This document shows, piece by piece, positions 41,396-45,158 of a DNA stretch of 45,158 bases. Within the stretch, counting starts at the first letter, position 1; each line of letters opens with the position of its first letter. The DNA lies in NCBI RefSeq assembly GCF_000204015.1, contig NZ_GL883080.1:134722-179879 (forward strand). The letters run 5' to 3'. The translations under genes were made by a program, and so were the position numbers. The notes beneath the pieces were generated by a model that searched no databases, had not been told where the DNA came from, and saw only the letters and a list, made by a program, of their open reading frames with translations. This stretch comes from Asticcacaulis biprosthecium C19. GTDB lineage: Bacteria; Pseudomonadota; Alphaproteobacteria; Caulobacterales; Caulobacteraceae.

Positions 41396-42958
41396 CTAAA
41401 ACAGGCTGCCCTGCTGGGGTGGCGGAGATGGCTTTTTGGGCTGTGGCTTGGGCGGGGCGGAGCCTTCGCCGGCGATGACGGTGGTCTTGCCGTCCTTGAA
41501 GGTCAGGGTCAGGACGTCGCCGGCGGAAACCGCCGCCGCCTGGGTCACCACATGGCCTTCGCGTTCGACCAGAGCGAAACCCAGGTCCAGCGGACGGGTC
41601 GGGCTCAGGCTGACGCGAAGTTGGTCAAGGCGTTGCAGGCGTTCGGACTGGCGCGACAGAAGCCGCTGCATGGCGTCGCCCATGCGGCGTTCCAGGTCGG
41701 GCAGACGGGCATGTTGTTGCGCGATCGCTAGGCGGCGGGTTAAGGCGCCGTCAAGGCGGCCTTCGAGTGGGGCGAAGCGGGAGGTGGCGCGGTCAACATG
41801 GCTTTTCAAGGCACCGCCGAGGCGTTGGCCGGCGTGATCCAGACGCTGGCGGGAATGCTCGACCTGGCGCGTCAGCAAAAGCGGGGAAAGCCGCGCCGAG
41901 GCCTTGGTGAAGGCGTTGTGGTGCAAGTTGAGATTTTGACTCAGGCTTCCAGTCAGACGTTGCGCAACAAAATCAAGACGTTGTTGGGCGGAATCGATCA
42001 GATCGGTCGGCCGTGGCAGGGCGCGCGCCAGCAAGGCCAGCTTTTCGCGCCGGGTTTCCAGCCCGCGCGACATGCAGGCCTGGCGGCGGCGCTCGAGGTC
42101 GGCGGCGAGGGCGCGCAGTTCCCCGATGACCGGCGTGGCCAGTTCCGCCGCCCCTGTGGGGGTGGGCGCGCGGCGGTCGGAAACGTGGTCGATCAAGGTG
42201 GTGTCGGTCTCGTGGCCCACGGCGGAGATGACCGGGATGGAGCACGCAAACACCGCTCGGGCCAGGGCTTCGTCGTTGAACGGCCACAGGTCCTCGACCG
42301 AGCCACCACCGCGCGCGACAATGATCACATCGGGGCGTGGCACGGCGCCAGATTCGAAGCCCCGCAAGGCGTTGATGATCTGAGGCGGGGCAGCGTCACC
42401 CTGGACGACCACGGGCCAGACGATGACCCGGCAGGGCCAGCGGTCGCGGATGCGGTGCAGGATGTCGCGGATGACCGCCCCGGTCGGCGAGGTGATGACG
42501 CCGATGGTGCGCGGCGCGTAGGGGAGCGGCTTTTTCCGCTCCGGGCGGAAAAGGCCCTCGGCGTTCAGTTTCTGCTTCAAACGCTCAAGTTGGGCGAGGA
42601 GGGCGCCGACGCCGGCGACCTCCATCTGCTCGATGACAATTTGATATTTCGATGATGCTGGAAAGGTCGTAATGCGGCCGGTGACGATGACCTCCAGGCC
42701 GTAGTCAGGCTGGGTCTGCAGGCGGCTGGCCTGGCCCTTCCAGATGACGCCGTCGATATTGGCCTTGTCGTCCTTCAGCGTCAGATAGATGTGGCCTGAC
42801 GCGTGGCGAGTGACCTTGGAGATTTCGCCCCGAAGGCGAACGTGGTCGTAGGTCTGTTCCAGGGTGCGTTTGAGGGCACCCGCCAGCTCGGAGACGGAGT
42901 AGGCGGGGGCGTTGGAGCCGGCGGGCGAATCGGCGGCACTGAGGAGATCGTTCGGCAT
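41396..42958 (-). CDS. xseA: exodeoxyribonuclease VII large subunit
   Basis: 520 aa. An N-terminal OB-fold for DNA binding ([28 protein letters not shown], then [21 protein letters not shown]) precedes the catalytic core ([81 protein letters not shown]). A long coiled-coil region follows, and a C-terminal tail ends [10 protein letters not shown]. With XseB it degrades single-stranded DNA; xseB is not in this window. Confidence 0.96.
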   Translation of the reverse strand: MPNDLLSAADSPAGSNAPAYSVSELAGALKRTLEQTYDHVRLRGEISKVTRHASGHIYLTLKDDKANIDGVIWKGQASRLQTQPDYGLEVIVTGRITTFPASSKYQIVIEQMEVAGVGALLAQLERLKQKLNAEGLFRPERKKPLPYAPRTIGVITSPTGAVIRDILHRIRDRWPCRVIVWPVVVQGDAAPPQIINALRGFESGAVPRPDVIIVARGGGSVEDLWPFNDEALARAVFACSIPVISAVGHETDTTLIDHVSDRRAPTPTGAAELATPVIGELRALAADLERRRQACMSRGLETRREKLALLARALPRPTDLIDSAQQRLDFVAQRLTGSLSQNLNLHHNAFTKASARLSPLLLTRQVEHSRQRLDHAGQRLGGALKSHVDRATSRFAPLEGRLDGALTRRLAIAQQHARLPDLERRMGDAMQRLLSRQSERLQRLDQLRVSLSPTRPLDLGFALVEREGHVVTQAAAVSAGDVLTLTFKDGKTTVIAGEGSAPPKPQPKKPSPPPQQGSLF

Positions 42959-43075
42959 GGCGGCAGATTAGGCCAATCGGCCTGAAGCACCCAAGAATTT
43001 TAATCCGTCACGTTTAAGTTTTGTTGAGGGCGTTGCCTGTAGTTTCTATCGGTACCTGTCTCGTGAACCCTGCAC

Positions 43076-45118
43076 ATGTCGACTGACGGACATATTGACC
43101 GGAATGATCTGCTCGACACCGAGCCGGAAGGCGGGCTCGACGGCCTGACCGCGCTGGCGGCCGACATCTTTGATTCCCCCATTGCCCTGGTCGCGCTGAA
43201 GGACGGCGAACGCCATGTCTTCAAGGCACGGCACGGCATCCCTATGGATTCGATTCCGCGTGAGATTTCGTTCTGCGATTATACCTTGCGGAGCCAAAGC
43301 GTTCTGGTGGTAGAAGACACGCTGGACGACGAGCGGTTCCGCGACAACCCGTTTGTGCTCGATGAGCCCTATGTCCGATTCTATGCCGGGGCACCGATCT
43401 TTGTCGACGGAGACGCCGTCGGCACCATCAGCGTGATCGATGTCCACCCGCGCCGCGATTTCGACGCGATCGAGCAGCGCCGGCTGAAAAAACTGGCAGC
43501 CACCGCGGCATCGATTCTGTCGCTTCGCCGCGACAGCCTGGCGCGCAAGGTGGCGATTCGGCAGCTTCAGGAAACCCAGAACAAGCTGGAACTGATGGAG
43601 GAGGTCGCCGGGGTCGGCTACTGGCACATCGACGTCAAGAAGCAGGATGCCTTCTGGTCGCGTGGCGTCTATGCCATCCATGGCCTGGACCGCGAGAGCT
43701 TTGCGCCCGACCTTACCAACGCCATCGACCTGTTCCACGCCGATGACCGCGACGACGTCCGGCGTTGTGTGGTCGACGCCATGCAGAATGGTGCCGACCT
43801 GCACTTCGAATGCCGCCTGGTCCGTGGCGATGGCGAGGAGCGTATCGTCTATGCCCGTGGCGGGGTCGAACGCGACGATGAGGGGCAGCCCGAATTCATC
43901 TTCGGTATCCTGGAAGACATTACCGACCAGTCGCGCTACGAGGAGACGCTGCGCACGGCCAAGCGCGACGCGGAGGCTCACCAGCAGGCCAAGTCGGACT
44001 TCCTGTCCAATATGAGCCACGAGATCCGCACGCCGCTGACCACGATCCTGGGCTATGCCAATCTTCTCAAGGGCGTGGGTGACCTGCCCAAGGATGCCCG
44101 CCACTATATCGGCCGCATTAACAAGGCCGGCGAAGCGCTTTTGAGTCTCATCACGGATGTGCTCGACTTTTCAAAGCTGGAAGCCGGGCAGGTGACGCTA
44201 GACCCGCAGCCGACCGACCTGCGCCAGTTGGCCGGCGATGTCGTCGACCAGTTCATGGCCATGACCGATACACGCAACATCACCATCGGCTTCGATTATG
44301 ACGACGCTTCGCCGGTATGGCTGGAGATCGACGATGTCCGCATCCGTCAGGTCCTGTACAACCTGATCGGCAATGCCTGCAAATTCACCCACGATGGCTA
44401 CGTCGCCGTGACGCTGGCCGTGAGCGACGGTCAGCTTCGCGTCAAGGTGAAGGATTCGGGACCCGGCCTGACGCCCGAGCAGCGGTCGCGCCTGTTCACG
44501 CGGTTCAACCAGGTCGACAACAGCATCAACCGCAAATATGGCGGTTCGGGGCTGGGCCTGTCGATCTGCCACGAAATCGTCAAGCTGATGCAGGGCCGGA
44601 TCGGCGTCGAGTCAGAAGCCGGGCAGGGCAGTACCTTCTGGTTCGAGATCCCGGTGGTGCCAACCGAAGCGCCGGCCCCGGTGGTGACCATCCTGGATCA
44701 GCGACCGATCTTTCTGGAAGACCGCAAGGTGCTGATCGTCGACGACCATCCGGTCAATCGCGAACTTATCCGGCTGCTTCTGAAGGACTATGGCCTGGAC
44801 ATCTTCGAGGCCTGCGACGGCGCCGAAGCGTTGGAGATGTGCAGCACCACGCGTTTCGACCTGATCTTCATGGATATCCAGATGCCGGTGCTGGACGGCA
44901 TTACCGCCACACGGATGCTGTGTGAGCGCGGCGGAGACAACCAGCCCGGCGCTATCGTCGCCCTGTCGGCGGCGACCCAGACCAAGCTGCTGAGCGACAC
45001 CCGGGGGCATGGCTTCGACCACGTTCTGCACAAGCCGATCGACCTGCCGCAGTTCTATGCGACCCTGCATCGCTGCCTGGAAAATACTGACGGAACGCCG
45101 ATTGTGTTGGCGTGTTGA
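43076..45118 (+). CDS. GAF-PAS hybrid histidine kinase with receiver domain
   Basis: 680 aa, no membrane segment, so cytoplasmic. Order: GAF domain (about 20-155; FCDYTLRSQSVLVVEDTLDD), PAS domain (about 175-290), HisKA with phospho-His in FLSNMSHEIRTPLTTILGY, HATPase with N-box (QVLYNLIGNACKFTHDG), G1 DSGPGLTPEQ and G2 GGSGLGLSICHEI, then a receiver domain (ILIVDDHPVNRELI, MDIQMPVLDG with phospho-Asp, VLHKPID). No HPt domain is attached, so phosphotransfer to a separate HPt protein is likely. The signal sensed is unknown. It diverges from xseA across 117 nt. Confidence 0.93.
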   Translation: MSTDGHIDRNDLLDTEPEGGLDGLTALAADIFDSPIALVALKDGERHVFKARHGIPMDSIPREISFCDYTLRSQSVLVVEDTLDDERFRDNPFVLDEPYVRFYAGAPIFVDGDAVGTISVIDVHPRRDFDAIEQRRLKKLAATAASILSLRRDSLARKVAIRQLQETQNKLELMEEVAGVGYWHIDVKKQDAFWSRGVYAIHGLDRESFAPDLTNAIDLFHADDRDDVRRCVVDAMQNGADLHFECRLVRGDGEERIVYARGGVERDDEGQPEFIFGILEDITDQSRYEETLRTAKRDAEAHQQAKSDFLSNMSHEIRTPLTTILGYANLLKGVGDLPKDARHYIGRINKAGEALLSLITDVLDFSKLEAGQVTLDPQPTDLRQLAGDVVDQFMAMTDTRNITIGFDYDDASPVWLEIDDVRIRQVLYNLIGNACKFTHDGYVAVTLAVSDGQLRVKVKDSGPGLTPEQRSRLFTRFNQVDNSINRKYGGSGLGLSICHEIVKLMQGRIGVESEAGQGSTFWFEIPVVPTEAPAPVVTILDQRPIFLEDRKVLIVDDHPVNRELIRLLLKDYGLDIFEACDGAEALEMCSTTRFDLIFMDIQMPVLDGITATRMLCERGGDNQPGAIVALSAATQTKLLSDTRGHGFDHVLHKPIDLPQFYATLHRCLENTDGTPIVLAC

Positions 45119-45158
45119 TGATTTTTTGGGACCTAAGCTGTGGAAACCGCAGCGGGCC

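Overview
The window is about 45 kb of GC-rich chromosomal DNA from an alphaproteobacterium, most likely of the family Caulobacteraceae (Asticcacaulis- or Caulobacter-like; genus not certain). The evidence is a TipF-type flagellar EAL protein, a DUF2336 protein, alphaproteobacterial gene neighbourhoods (xerD/accA, aroK-aroB-CNNM, ribF/ileS/lspA/DUF3035, xseA-DUF2093), and a MutL that keeps the endonuclease motif. I see no tRNA or rRNA gene, CRISPR array, transposase or prophage. It reads as core chromosome with a few accessory insertions.

Layout. 1-4.5 kb: NAD kinase, a DUF2336 protein, a 464-aa protein resembling a degenerate GGDEF/EAL protein, a small exported protein and a YpfJ-type zinc metallopeptidase. 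4.5-9.4 kb: a two-gene RND efflux operon (adaptor and a 1176-aa pump with about four extra membrane segments), closed by a terminator. 9.4-9.7 kb: a nested inverted-repeat island. 9.7-14.8 kb: CNNM/CorC transporter, aroB and aroK (translationally coupled), divergent xerD, then accA. 14.9-19.8 kb: an outer-membrane-type barrel protein facing a DUF6702/M1 peptidase pair, then an MscS channel and tadA. 19.9-23.1 kb: an RluB-type pseudouridine synthase with a very long disordered tail, rsmD, and a 49-aa membrane protein too short for routine calling. 23.2-26.8 kb: mutL, a second repeat island, an exported methyltransferase-like protein and a DUF3035 lipoprotein. 26.9-30.4 kb: lspA and ileS. 30.7-33.7 kb: four plus-strand genes lying between ileS and ribF, including a frameshifted PQQ-type sugar dehydrogenase. 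33.7-35.2 kb: ribF and a MaoC-type hydratase. 35.4-36.8 kb: a cheY-cheZ pair. 36.9-41.4 kb: a GNAT acetyltransferase interrupted by a stop codon, a HAD hydrolase, tipF, a response regulator with an Arg-rich tail, an M23 peptidase and a DUF2093 protein. 41.4-45.1 kb: xseA and a GAF-PAS hybrid histidine kinase.

How the genes work together. The housekeeping part covers NADP synthesis, shikimate steps, fatty acid initiation, chromosome dimer resolution, ribosome and tRNA modification, mismatch repair, lipoprotein maturation and flavin synthesis. A second theme is motility and signalling in 35.4-45.1 kb: CheY, a CheZ with three FliM-like peptides, TipF, an Arg-rich response regulator and a hybrid kinase. 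The most unusual observations are the CheZ tail with repeated SQDDIDALFD peptides, the RND pump with extra transmembrane helices, the two repeat islands built from CACNGAT/CACGAA words at 9-10 bp spacing, and two genes broken by single lesions.
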